A stretch of DNA of 18,733 nucleotides from Candidatus Parcubacteria bacterium. GTDB lineage: Bacteria > Patescibacteriota > Minisyncoccia > Phycocordibacterales > UBA12088. Positions 7,965-14,618 of the stretch are shown here, piece by piece (the first letter of the stretch is position 1; the number at the start of each line of letters is the position of its first letter). Below the pieces are notes generated by a model that worked only from the letters and a program-made list of their open reading frames with translations, did no database searches and was not told the DNA's origin. The stretch covers positions 1-18,733 of the forward strand of contig RFKD01000037.1 of the NCBI GenBank assembly GCA_003694545.1, in the 5' to 3' direction. The translations under genes were made by a program, and so were the position numbers.

Positions 7965-9031
7965 AGCAATGGGTTCCGCGATGGATACAAAAATTCGTTG
8001 AGGGAGCTGATGTAGGCATCGATCTCGGCACCGCAACCACGCTCGTGTATGTCAGAGGGCGGGGCATCGTGGTGCGAGAGCCATCCGTCGTTGCCTTGAA
8101 TCTCAAAACAGGAACGGTTGTGGCGGTCGGGGCAGAGGCCCGCGCGATGCTGGGGCGCACGCCGCAACATTTGCGCGCTGTCCGACCGATTGTGGAAGGG
8201 GTCATTTCGGAATTTGACATTGCGCAGGAAATGATGCGCCACCTTCTCGCGCGTGCATTGGCGGCAGAGCCAACCAGCCTCACTGGGCCGCGCGTCGTCA
8301 TTGGCGTTCCCACGGGGATAACCACCGTGGAAATCCGCGCGGTCCGCGACGCGGCGAAAGCGGCAGGAGCAAGGGAGGTGCATATTATCGAAGAGCCGGT
8401 CGCCGCGGCAATTGGTCTGCGCCTTCCTATCAAGGAAGCGCAAGGTTCTATGGTCGTCGACATTGGCGGCGGCACGACAGACATTGCCGTCTTGTCGCTT
8501 GGAGGAGTCGTTGAGAGCAAAAATCTCCGCATCGCCGGCGACACCTTTGACCAAGACATCGCGCAGTACCTCCGCAACGAGTTTAAACTCTTGGTCGGGG
8601 AAAAAACAGCAGAAGAAATCAAATGGAAACTCGGCGCCGTACGAGAATTGCCCAAACCTATTGAAACCGTCGTGCGGGGGCGCGATCTTGTCAGCGGCTT
8701 GCCGAGGGAAGTAGCCGTGACCGACAGCGATATTCGAGAAGCTATTGCTCCTTCCGTCTCCCTCATTAGCGAAGGAATTCGAGAGGTGGTGGAATCCACA
8801 CCTCCAGAGGTGCTTACCGACATAATGGAGCGCGGCGCGTTCTTAGTTGGCGGCGGAGCGCTCTTGCGGGGTTTGCCGGAGTACTTTCGTGATGAGGTAG
8901 GCTTGCCGTTTTCCGTGGCCCCCGACCCTCTGCTTGCTGTTGTGCGAGGCACCGCGGCCATTCTTGAAGACACCCGTCAATACGCCGATATCCTTATTAC
9001 GCATGACGAAGAGCCGATTGCCGCAAATTAA
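7961..9031 (+). CDS. mreB: Rod-shape-determining protein MreB, second paralog (elongasome cassette)
   Basis: Actin-like filament protein of the elongasome. It has 356 residues. The N-terminus MKQWVPRWIQKFVEG is an apparent amphipathic, tryptophan-rich membrane helix. Phosphate-1 GIDLGTATT is at 19-27, the EEPVAAAIG catalytic segment is near 145, phosphate-2 DIGGGTTDIA starts at 167, and the adenosine motif is the canonical LVGGGALLRGL. It keeps consensus better than the first paralog and sits directly before mreC, so it is the likely canonical MreB. Its ATG overlaps the proS stop by four bases, so translation is probably coupled. A weak GGTGA (7946-7950) lies ten bases upstream. Its 3' end overlaps mreC by 29 bases. 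Confidence 0.94.
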   Translation: MKQWVPRWIQKFVEGADVGIDLGTATTLVYVRGRGIVVREPSVVALNLKTGTVVAVGAEARAMLGRTPQHLRAVRPIVEGVISEFDIAQEMMRHLLARALAAEPTSLTGPRVVIGVPTGITTVEIRAVRDAAKAAGAREVHIIEEPVAAAIGLRLPIKEAQGSMVVDIGGGTTDIAVLSLGGVVESKNLRIAGDTFDQDIAQYLRNEFKLLVGEKTAEEIKWKLGAVRELPKPIETVVRGRDLVSGLPREVAVTDSDIREAIAPSVSLISEGIREVVESTPPEVLTDIMERGAFLVGGGALLRGLPEYFRDEVGLPFSVAPDPLLAVVRGTAAILEDTRQYADILITHDEEPIAAN

Positions 9032-9938
9032 AATTATTCTCCTCGTGGGAGTTGTAGGCACAGCCTTGTTGTTTGCGGGGGCGCTTCGCCCTTTGTCGGC
9101 TCCCTTCGTCGTGCTGTGGAGCTGGACAGCGCAAGTGCATCAAGCCGTCGTCGGCCTTTGGCTCCTAGCAAAAGACCGCTGGGATCAAGAACAAGATCTT
9201 CACAACACACGGGAGGCGCTTGACCTCGAACGAACCGCGTATGACACACTACAAAAAGAAATCAACCACCTCCACTCGCTCTTGGGGCGTCAAGGAGAAC
9301 TCGACGGAGTGCTCGCCGGCGTTATCGCGGCTCCCCCCGCGGCAGTTTATGACACCCTCATAATTGATGCGGGAAGCCAAGAAGGAGCGCGGTTGGGTAT
9401 GGTTGCTTTGTCTCAGGAGGAAATGTGGCCGTTGGGAGTTGTGGATGTCGTGGAACCGTATCTTGCCCGCGTTCGTCTCTATTCATTCCCAGAAACGCAA
9501 ATTCAAGCCTTCGTTGGAGAACACCAGACGCCAATTCTCCTTGCGGGAAGGGGAGGAGGTGTTTTGGAAGGAACCTTACCGCGCGAATTGTCTCCGCCTG
9601 TGGGAGCAGTGGTGTGGGCAAGCGGCGTCTCAACTGTTCCCATTGGCAAGGTAGTGCGCGTTGTTACCACGCCCGCAAACCCGCAAGCGGCGGTAATTGT
9701 GCGGCTTGTCCCTAATCCGTTCACCGTGCGCCGAGTCATCCTCACTGACAAGGTGCGATTGCTGCCGCAAGAATGGTGGGAACGCCTGACGACTGCCCCC
9801 TCGCAATCGGGAACTCTCAACACGGACGCCACACAAGACGCTGCGTCTGCTGCGTCAAGCACGGAAGGTGCTCTCAAGACACTCGAAGCGGCTGAAGGCA
9901 CGATGCAAGCGGATCCCGAATCCGCGATCAACCGCTAA
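9003..9938 (+). CDS. mreC: Rod-shape-determining protein MreC
   Basis: Bitopic membrane protein that links MreB filaments to the PBP2-RodA synthase. It has 311 residues. A membrane helix lies at about 9-30 (IKIILLVGVVGTALLFAG), a coiled coil at about 58-95 (many E, L, K and R residues with heptad-like spacing), and the beta-barrel MreC domain at about 102-260, with IIDAGSQEGARLGMVAL and PIGKVVRVV. The last 45 or so residues are rich in Ala, Ser, Thr and Asp and look disordered. The frame is open upstream to 8934, but ATG 9003 puts the membrane helix near the N-terminus as in the family. The start lies inside the end of mreB, an overlap of 29 bases, without a Shine-Dalgarno. Confidence 0.85.
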   Translation: MTKSRLPQIKIILLVGVVGTALLFAGALRPLSAPFVVLWSWTAQVHQAVVGLWLLAKDRWDQEQDLHNTREALDLERTAYDTLQKEINHLHSLLGRQGELDGVLAGVIAAPPAAVYDTLIIDAGSQEGARLGMVALSQEEMWPLGVVDVVEPYLARVRLYSFPETQIQAFVGEHQTPILLAGRGGGVLEGTLPRELSPPVGAVVWASGVSTVPIGKVVRVVTTPANPQAAVIVRLVPNPFTVRRVILTDKVRLLPQEWWERLTTAPSQSGTLNTDATQDAASAASSTEGALKTLEAAEGTMQADPESAINR

Positions 9939-9995
9939 CCCAAAAAACACTGCCGCTATAGGTAGACCTCCAATTTGCTTTTGACTTCACAAGGT

Positions 9996-10304
9996 ATGAG
10001 TGTGGTTCGGCACCATCATCACGAACGACTTTCAAGGGCGTCTCGTAGAATGTTGTGGCTTTTGGGGGTGTCAATTGCTGTGGCTCTCCTGCCATGGTAC
10101 ATCGTGGCGGTCGCCGTTTTTCTCGCCCACCCCCGGCAAGCGCATTGGGAAATACTTCTGCCTCTCATTGCCACGGACATCTGGTTTGGGGCCTCCGAGA
10201 GTTTTTCATCAATTCCTGTCTACACCGCCTTTGGCACGGCAGGATTGCTTTTTTGGGAAATGGTACGGCCTCGCCTCATGATCAGTAAAGGGGTGGTGGT
10301 ATAG
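9996..10304 (+). CDS. Small membrane protein in the mreD position
   Basis: A 102-residue hydrophobic protein between mreC and PBP2, exactly where mreD normally sits. Likely membrane segments: about 19-43 (MLWLLGVSIAVALLPWYIV), about 52-64 (WEILLPLIATDIW) and about 71-91 (SIPVYTAFGTAGLLFW). The N-terminus is basic with four consecutive histidines (6-9). E. coli MreD has about 162 residues and more helices, so this would be a shortened MreD analogue. The assignment rests on position and topology, not on a motif I recognise. ATG 9996 has T at -1; a TTG at 9975 would add seven residues. Its stop TAG overlaps the -10 element of the next gene. Confidence 0.55.
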   Translation: MSVVRHHHHERLSRASRRMLWLLGVSIAVALLPWYIVAVAVFLAHPRQAHWEILLPLIATDIWFGASESFSSIPVYTAFGTAGLLFWEMVRPRLMISKGVVV

Positions 10305-10305
10305 T
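10297..10305 (+). promoter_or_regulatory. Predicted extended -10 promoter of the PBP2 gene (leaderless)
   Basis: TGG-TATAGT (10297-10305) overlaps the stop codon of the upstream gene. Six bases, GGAAGT, follow before ATG 10312, so the expected start site is the A of the ATG. GGAAG is too close to the ATG to act as a Shine-Dalgarno. No -35 match is seen. Confidence 0.55.
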
Positions 10306-10311
10306 GGAAGT

Positions 10312-12000
10312 ATGTGGCGCAAAAAATGGTTCGCGAACAAATTCGGCCACGAGATTACTCCTGATGAAGCATTGCCGGAGGCAATGTTTGTGACGACCAA
10401 TGACGAAGACGCATTTCGCGTTGAAGTCCCGCTCACGAAAAACACCGCTGGTGTATTTGTGTTTGCCACAGCTCTGCTTCTTGTCATCGTGGCTAGCCGT
10501 GCGTTTTGGCTGCAAATCGTCCACGGGCAAGAGTATGCCGCTCTTGCCAAAAGCAATGTTGTCGCATCCGCCATCGTCCCCGCACCTCGCGCGGTAGTGG
10601 TAGATCGGGAGGGACGCGAAATCGCAGGGAATGCCGCCGGGGAAGATGGGGAGCTGTTGCGCACTTACGCGTATCCCTTTGCCCTCGCGCACCTCATCGG
10701 CTATGTCTCGCCTCCAAAAAAGGATGCGTCTGGTCATTTCTACCAATGGAACTTCAAAGGGGTTGCGGGGGCGGAGAAAGCGTACGATGAAATTTTGCGA
10801 GGTGAAGACGGCTTGATGTGGTATGAAACCAGCGCGCAGGGGGACATTCTCACACAGCGTATGGTGCGGTCCCCTCGAGAAACGCCGCCCCTACGCCTCA
10901 CCATTGACGCGGAACTCACCCAAGCGCTCTACACCATCATCCAAGAAACCGCGCAGGAGCGAGGCTTCGTGGGGGGAAGCGGTGTTTTACTTCGGGTGGA
11001 TGACGGCAGTGTCCTTGCGGCAACAAACTACCCTTCATTTGACCAGCGCCCTTTTGGCAACCCCGCGAGCTCAACAGAAGCCGCACGCGAATTGGCGCGC
11101 CCTCATGCCGCCCATCTTCCTCGCGCGTGGGCCGGACGCTACGCGCCGGGCTCCACCTTTAAACCTTTTGTTGGCGTCTCCGCGCTCTCCCGAGGCGTGA
11201 TCACGCCCGCAACAACGATCTACAGCGACGGCAAGCTCGTTGTTCCCAACCCTTACAACCCCGCCCAGCCAACTACTTACCGCGATTGGGGAGCCCCCGC
11301 CCACGGCGCGAACGACATTACGCGCGCGCTTGCCTTCTCTTCTAATGTGTTCTTTATGAGTGTTGCTGGCGGTAACCCTCCTGCGGGTATCCCCACAGGA
11401 ATCGGCATTACCAACCTTGCAGAAGATCTCAGAGCGTTTGGCTTCTTGGACGCGCTCACTTTTGCGGGAACGGAAGTTCCCTCTGGAGTTATTCCGACAC
11501 CGCAGTGGAAAGAAAAAATATACGGAACTCGGTGGCGTTTAGGCGACACCTACCTCACCGCCATCGGACAATTCGGCGTACAAGTCACACCCCTCTCGCT
11601 TGCGCGAGCAGTCGGGAGTATCGCAACGGGAAAACTGGTACGCCCTTGCCTGACAGAAGATGAATGCGCCTCACACACCCCGACGGATCTTCCGTTCCCC
11701 CAAGAGGCGCTTACAGTTGTCCGCAAAGGAATGCGGCGGGCAGTTGAAGAAGGGACGGCACGCGGTTTGCATCTGCCGTTTGTAACGGTCGCCGCCAAGA
11801 CGGGCACCGCGGAGTTGGGAACGACACACACATCAGTGAACTCGCTCGTGATAGGCTTTTTCCCCTACGAGCATCCCCGCTACGCTTTTGCTGTGGTGAT
11901 GGAGCAGGGCCCCGCGACAAACACCATAGGAGGCGTGTATGTGATGGCAAACTTGTTGTTATGGATGCGGGACCACGCGCCGCACTACCTTGAGGAATAA
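10312..12000 (+). CDS. mrdA: Penicillin-binding protein 2-type transpeptidase (class B PBP)
   Basis: Periplasmic DD-transpeptidase cross-linking peptidoglycan, presumably in the elongasome given mreB-mreC-mreD-like just upstream. It has 562 residues. A cytoplasmic N-terminal tail of about 43 residues precedes one membrane helix (about 44-66), followed by a shortened dimerisation region starting VVVDREGREIAGN. The catalytic motifs are complete: STFK with Ser281 and Lys284, SSN at 343-345, and KTG at 496-498. The region between the helix and the transpeptidase domain is shorter than in E. coli PBP2 (633 residues). The ATG is chosen from the promoter at 10297-10305. No RodA partner is in the window. 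Confusion with FtsI is possible from sequence alone; context favours PBP2. Confidence 0.9.
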   Translation: MWRKKWFANKFGHEITPDEALPEAMFVTTNDEDAFRVEVPLTKNTAGVFVFATALLLVIVASRAFWLQIVHGQEYAALAKSNVVASAIVPAPRAVVVDREGREIAGNAAGEDGELLRTYAYPFALAHLIGYVSPPKKDASGHFYQWNFKGVAGAEKAYDEILRGEDGLMWYETSAQGDILTQRMVRSPRETPPLRLTIDAELTQALYTIIQETAQERGFVGGSGVLLRVDDGSVLAATNYPSFDQRPFGNPASSTEAARELARPHAAHLPRAWAGRYAPGSTFKPFVGVSALSRGVITPATTIYSDGKLVVPNPYNPAQPTTYRDWGAPAHGANDITRALAFSSNVFFMSVAGGNPPAGIPTGIGITNLAEDLRAFGFLDALTFAGTEVPSGVIPTPQWKEKIYGTRWRLGDTYLTAIGQFGVQVTPLSLARAVGSIATGKLVRPCLTEDECASHTPTDLPFPQEALTVVRKGMRRAVEEGTARGLHLPFVTVAAKTGTAELGTTHTSVNSLVIGFFPYEHPRYAFAVVMEQGPATNTIGGVYVMANLLLWMRDHAPHYLEE

Positions 12001-12041
12001 AGTCAGAAGCCCGCGTTTTTCTAGTATCTTGAACGAACATA

Positions 12042-12050
12042 TGCTACAAT
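12042..12050 (+). promoter_or_regulatory. Predicted extended -10 promoter of greA-lysS
   Basis: TGC-TACAAT (12042-12050) is a strong extended -10 match in the 84-base gap after the PBP2 gene. The expected start is near 12057, giving a leader of about 28 bases with no Shine-Dalgarno. No -35 match at 16-18 bases. Confidence 0.55.
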
Positions 12051-12084
12051 GATTCTTGATTAGCAGCGGACGCACGAAACACCT

Positions 12085-12558
12085 ATGACCGAGCACAACA
12101 TCCTTACTTCTGAAGCGTACGAAGAACTTAAGAAGGAACTTGAATACCTCAAAACAACAAAACGCAGTGAAATCGCCCAAGCGCTTGAGTACGCACGGTC
12201 CTTAGGCGACCTGCGTGAGAACGCGGAATACCAAGAAGCCCGCGAAGCTCAAGCGGCGTTGGAAGAGCGCATTCGCGTGCTTGAAGAAACTTTGCGCAAC
12301 GCGCAAGTCGTCGTCACGAAAGCTGGGCGCGCCACGCAAGAAATCATAGGAATGGGAAGTCGGGTGCGCGTTCGGAAAAATGGCGGGGAAGAGAAGGAGT
12401 TTGTGATCGTTAGCCCTCACGAGGCCGATACGCTCACGGGAAAAATTTCCTATGAGTCGCCTCTCGGATCTGCTTTGATGGGAAGGAAGGTGGGAGAGGT
12501 GGTGGAAATAGAGGCGCCCGCTGGAGTGATCCGCTATGAGATTATAGCCATCGCGTAA
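12085..12558 (+). CDS. greA: Transcription elongation factor GreA
   Basis: Binds the RNA polymerase secondary channel and stimulates cleavage of backtracked RNA. It has 157 residues, the usual length. The N-terminal coiled coil (about 1-75) carries the tip motif GDLRENAEY (41-49) with acidic residues Asp42 and Glu45, matching the catalytic tip acids of E. coli GreA. The C-terminal FKBP-like domain follows (about 80-157), with TLTGKISYESPLGSALMGRK. It has its own promoter candidate and is followed by lysS after four bases, so the two form an operon. Confidence 0.97.
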   Translation: MTEHNILTSEAYEELKKELEYLKTTKRSEIAQALEYARSLGDLRENAEYQEAREAQAALEERIRVLEETLRNAQVVVTKAGRATQEIIGMGSRVRVRKNGGEEKEFVIVSPHEADTLTGKISYESPLGSALMGRKVGEVVEIEAPAGVIRYEIIAIA

Positions 12559-12562
12559 TCGT

Positions 12563-14050
12563 ATGCCTCGCCCTTTAGAAGAGATCCGAGCGGATCGGCT
12601 CCGCAAATTGTCTCTTCTTAAAGAGGCGGGAATTGATCCATATCCCCCGCGCACCGAACGAACTCACACCGTCCAACAAGCGCTTGAAGCTTTTGAAGAA
12701 TTGCACGCGTCGCAAGCACCTATTGTGCTCGCCGGAAGAATTGTGGCGCTTCGGGAGCACGGCGGACTTATATTCGTTGATATTGATGACGGATCCGCCC
12801 GCGTTCAAGCCGCCGTGAGAAAGGAAGCCGTGGGGGAAGCGTCCTTCACGCTCTTTCACACAGCAATCGATCGGGGAGATTTCATCGCCCTGCGCGGCGC
12901 CTTAGGCCTTTCCCGCCGAGGCGAGAAAACGCTCTTTACCACCCATTGGCAATTGCTTGCGAAAAGTCTGCGCCCTCTGCCCGATGAGTGGAGCGGCCTT
13001 ACGGATGAAGAAGCGCGCTATCGCTACCGATACTTGGACATCCTCTTGAATCGGGAAGTGCGCGAACGCTTAGAAGCACGAGCCCGGTTTTGGAAGGCCG
13101 CACGGCAGTTTTTGGACGAACGAGGGTTTATTGAAGTGGAAACTCCCGTTTTGGAAACAATGCCCGGGGGCGCTGAGGCTCGGCCTTTTTCCACCCACCA
13201 CAACGCGCTTGATATTGATGTGTATTTGCGAATTTCGGCCGGGGAACTCTGGCAGAAAAAACTTATGGTTGCAGGTGTGCCCAAGGTGTATGAATTGGGA
13301 CGCATTTTCCGCAACGAGGGCATTTCTTCGGAACACTTGCAAGATTATACCCAGTTGGAATTTTACGAAGCATACGCCGACTACACTTACGGAATGCGCC
13401 TCGCGCGCGAGCTGTTTCTCACGGTGGCACAAGCGGCATTCGGCACAACCCGTTTTACTATTCGCGATTTTTCTGTCGACTTGAGCCAAGAATGGGAAAC
13501 TTACAATTTCTGCGAACTCATAGAAGAGCGATACGGCATAGACCCGCTGGCGACTTCTCCGCAAGAAGTGGCCGCGCGTCTTAAGGAAGAAAACATTCCT
13601 TTCGAGCCGGCCGCACTTTCCGTGGAGCGGGGAATTGACCTCTTGTGGAAAAAAATCCGCAAGACGCTCGGGGGCCCAGGTTTTCTTGTCGGCGTGCCAA
13701 CTTATCTTGAACCGCTGGCAAAACGCGATCCTGCAAACCCGGATGTCGTCGAGCGCTTTCAGATTATTATTGCCGGCAGTGAACTCGCAAAAGGTTTCAG
13801 CGAATTGAATGACCCGTTGGATCAAGCAGAACGATTTCGCCGACAACAAGCTTTGCGTGAAGCTGGTGACGAAGAGGCGCAATTTGCGGATTGGGAATAT
13901 GTGGAGGCAATGGAGTACGGTATGCCCCCCACCTTTGGTTTTGGCATGTCGGAGCGCGTCTTCGCGTTCTTTGCCAATGTCCCAGTTCGAGAAGCGCAAA
14001 TCTTCCCGCTGTTGCGGCCAAGACCCATAGAGCCTCCTCTTGCTTGTTAG
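12563..14050 (+). CDS. lysS: Lysyl-tRNA synthetase, class II
   Basis: Charges tRNA-Lys. It has 495 residues, normal for the bacterial class II enzyme. The N-terminal OB-fold (about 50-145) has VLAGRIVALREHGGLIFVDI, a typical start of the anticodon-binding domain. The catalytic core includes RYRYLDIL, FIEVETPVLE, motif 2 around VYELGRIFRNEGIS, and motif 3 FGFGMSERVFAFF followed by IFPLLRP. ELWQKKL replaces the common PELYLKRL in front of motif 2, a variant I associate with CPR sequences (memory, not a search). It lies four bases after greA with T at -1, and is followed within 30 bases by an intrinsic terminator that ends the operon. Confidence 0.95.
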   Translation: MPRPLEEIRADRLRKLSLLKEAGIDPYPPRTERTHTVQQALEAFEELHASQAPIVLAGRIVALREHGGLIFVDIDDGSARVQAAVRKEAVGEASFTLFHTAIDRGDFIALRGALGLSRRGEKTLFTTHWQLLAKSLRPLPDEWSGLTDEEARYRYRYLDILLNREVRERLEARARFWKAARQFLDERGFIEVETPVLETMPGGAEARPFSTHHNALDIDVYLRISAGELWQKKLMVAGVPKVYELGRIFRNEGISSEHLQDYTQLEFYEAYADYTYGMRLARELFLTVAQAAFGTTRFTIRDFSVDLSQEWETYNFCELIEERYGIDPLATSPQEVAARLKEENIPFEPAALSVERGIDLLWKKIRKTLGGPGFLVGVPTYLEPLAKRDPANPDVVERFQIIIAGSELAKGFSELNDPLDQAERFRRQQALREAGDEEAQFADWEYVEAMEYGMPPTFGFGMSERVFAFFANVPVREAQIFPLLRPRPIEPPLAC

Positions 14051-14055
14051 GGAGA

Positions 14056-14064
14056 TGTGGATAA
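14056..14064 (-). promoter_or_regulatory. Perfect DnaA box, copy 1
   Basis: TGTGGATAA on the plus strand is TTATCCACA on the minus strand, an exact match to the DnaA box consensus TTATNCACA. It lies six bases after the lysS stop and just before the terminator. A second identical 9-mer lies 55 bases downstream in the same orientation. Binding is inferred from sequence only. Confidence 0.5.
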
Positions 14065-14075
14065 CAACAAAAAAG

Positions 14076-14103
14076 AAAAATCCCAATTTTACTTGGGATT
14101 TTT
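14076..14103 (+). terminator. Intrinsic terminator after lysS
   Basis: An 11-base perfect stem, AAAAATCCCAA (14076-14086) with TTGGGATTTTT (14093-14103), closes a six-base loop and runs into a further TTTATTTAT tail-like stretch. It separates the greA-lysS operon from the mraZ cluster. The A-rich left arm means it could also work for minus-strand transcription. The stem has only three G-C pairs. Confidence 0.85.
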
Positions 14104-14110
14104 ATTTATG

Positions 14111-14119
14111 TGTGGATAA
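14111..14119 (-). promoter_or_regulatory. Perfect DnaA box, copy 2
   Basis: Second TGTGGATAA, same orientation as the copy at 14056. It overlaps the first GTGG box of the proposed MraZ array, so the GTGG part could be explained by either factor. Confidence 0.45.
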
Positions 14120-14177
14120 CTGAAGTATGAAAGTGGATTGAAGTGGTATACAATTGCCGCTCAGTGGGATATAGTGG
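14112..14177 (+). promoter_or_regulatory. Five phased GTGG boxes, probable MraZ operator
   Basis: GTGG occurs at 14112, 14133, 14143, 14164 and 14174, that is at steps of 21, 10, 21 and 10 bases: whole helical turns on one face of the DNA. Two pairs at ten-base spacing repeat with a 31-base period. MraZ proteins are known to bind clusters of short G-rich direct repeats in their own promoter (TGGG-type repeats with ten-base period in E. coli, AAAGTG-type in Mollicutes). The array overlaps both -10 candidates of mraZ, so autoregulation is likely. Confidence 0.65.
14144..14175 (+). promoter_or_regulatory. mraZ promoter region with two -10 candidates
   Basis: TGG-TATACA/TACAAT (14144-14154) would give a leader of about 23 bases; TATAGT (14170-14175), eight bases before ATG 14184, would give a leaderless or near-leaderless mRNA. 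No -35 match was found for either, which would fit a promoter depending on a bound regulator. Confidence 0.5.
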
Positions 14178-14183
14178 TATGCG

Positions 14184-14618
14184 ATGTTGACGGGAGAATA
14201 CCACCACACCCTCGATGAGAAACGGCGGTTATCGCTTCCAGCGAAGCTTCGGCCGCCTCTCGGAAAGACGGTGGTTCTCACGGCAGGGCTTGAGCATACC
14301 TTGTGGGTCCTTGCGAAGCGAGAATGGCAGCAGGTCGCGCAGACGCTCGTTGGGCTTCCTATGGGAAGCGAAGCGTCTCGCAGGTTTGCGCGCTTTTTGT
14401 TTGCCAGCGCAACGGAAGTCGATGTCGATCGCAATGGCCGAATGCTCATTCCAGAGCATTTGGCTCGCTACGCCGAACTGAAAGATCGCGTGGTGATGGC
14501 GGGGGTGGGGAAGCGACTTGAGATTTGGGACGAAAACCGCTGGAACAACTACATCAAAGAAACCGCCGCGCAAGCTGACAATCTCGCTTCGCACTTGGGA
14601 GAGCTTGGCCTCCTATGA
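14184..14618 (+). CDS. mraZ: Transcriptional regulator MraZ
   Basis: DNA-binding regulator of the dcw cluster, a ring-shaped oligomer with two SpoVT/AbrB half-domains per chain. It has 144 residues, the normal length. The first half begins MLTGEYHHTLDEKRRLSLP, where the usual DEKGR is DEKRR; the second has DVDRNGRMLIPEHL. The start is fixed by the family N-terminus (M-x-TGEY); the ATG five bases upstream (14179) is out of frame. It is the first gene of the cluster, downstream of the terminator and of the GTGG array it probably binds. Its TGA overlaps the rsmH ATG. Confidence 0.95.
   Translation: MLTGEYHHTLDEKRRLSLPAKLRPPLGKTVVLTAGLEHTLWVLAKREWQQVAQTLVGLPMGSEASRRFARFLFASATEVDVDRNGRMLIPEHLARYAELKDRVVMAGVGKRLEIWDENRWNNYIKETAAQADNLASHLGELGLL

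Noticed and set aside
7867..8973. A 368-codon minus-strand frame opposite the second mreB
   Set aside because: Composition is dominated by Ser, Thr, Arg and Pro, and it is antisense to a conserved gene: a codon-bias shadow.
9958..9963. TATAGG as a -10 for the mreD-like gene
   Set aside because: No TG extension, no -35, and 32 bases from the chosen ATG; read-through from mreC explains expression.
12000..12041. Terminator after the PBP2 gene (CCCGCGTTTTT)
   Set aside because: A T-tract is present, but no adjacent stem can be formed; the only GCGGG partner is about 80 bases upstream within the gene.
13070..14086. A 338-codon minus-strand frame opposite lysS
   Set aside because: Antisense to the conserved LysRS core, without domain signals; its start falls inside the terminator.
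14056..14119. Replication origin at the lysS-mraZ gap
   Set aside because: Only two DnaA boxes, no dnaA or dnaN nearby, and the AT-rich segment between them is explained by the terminator. A regulatory role is more likely.
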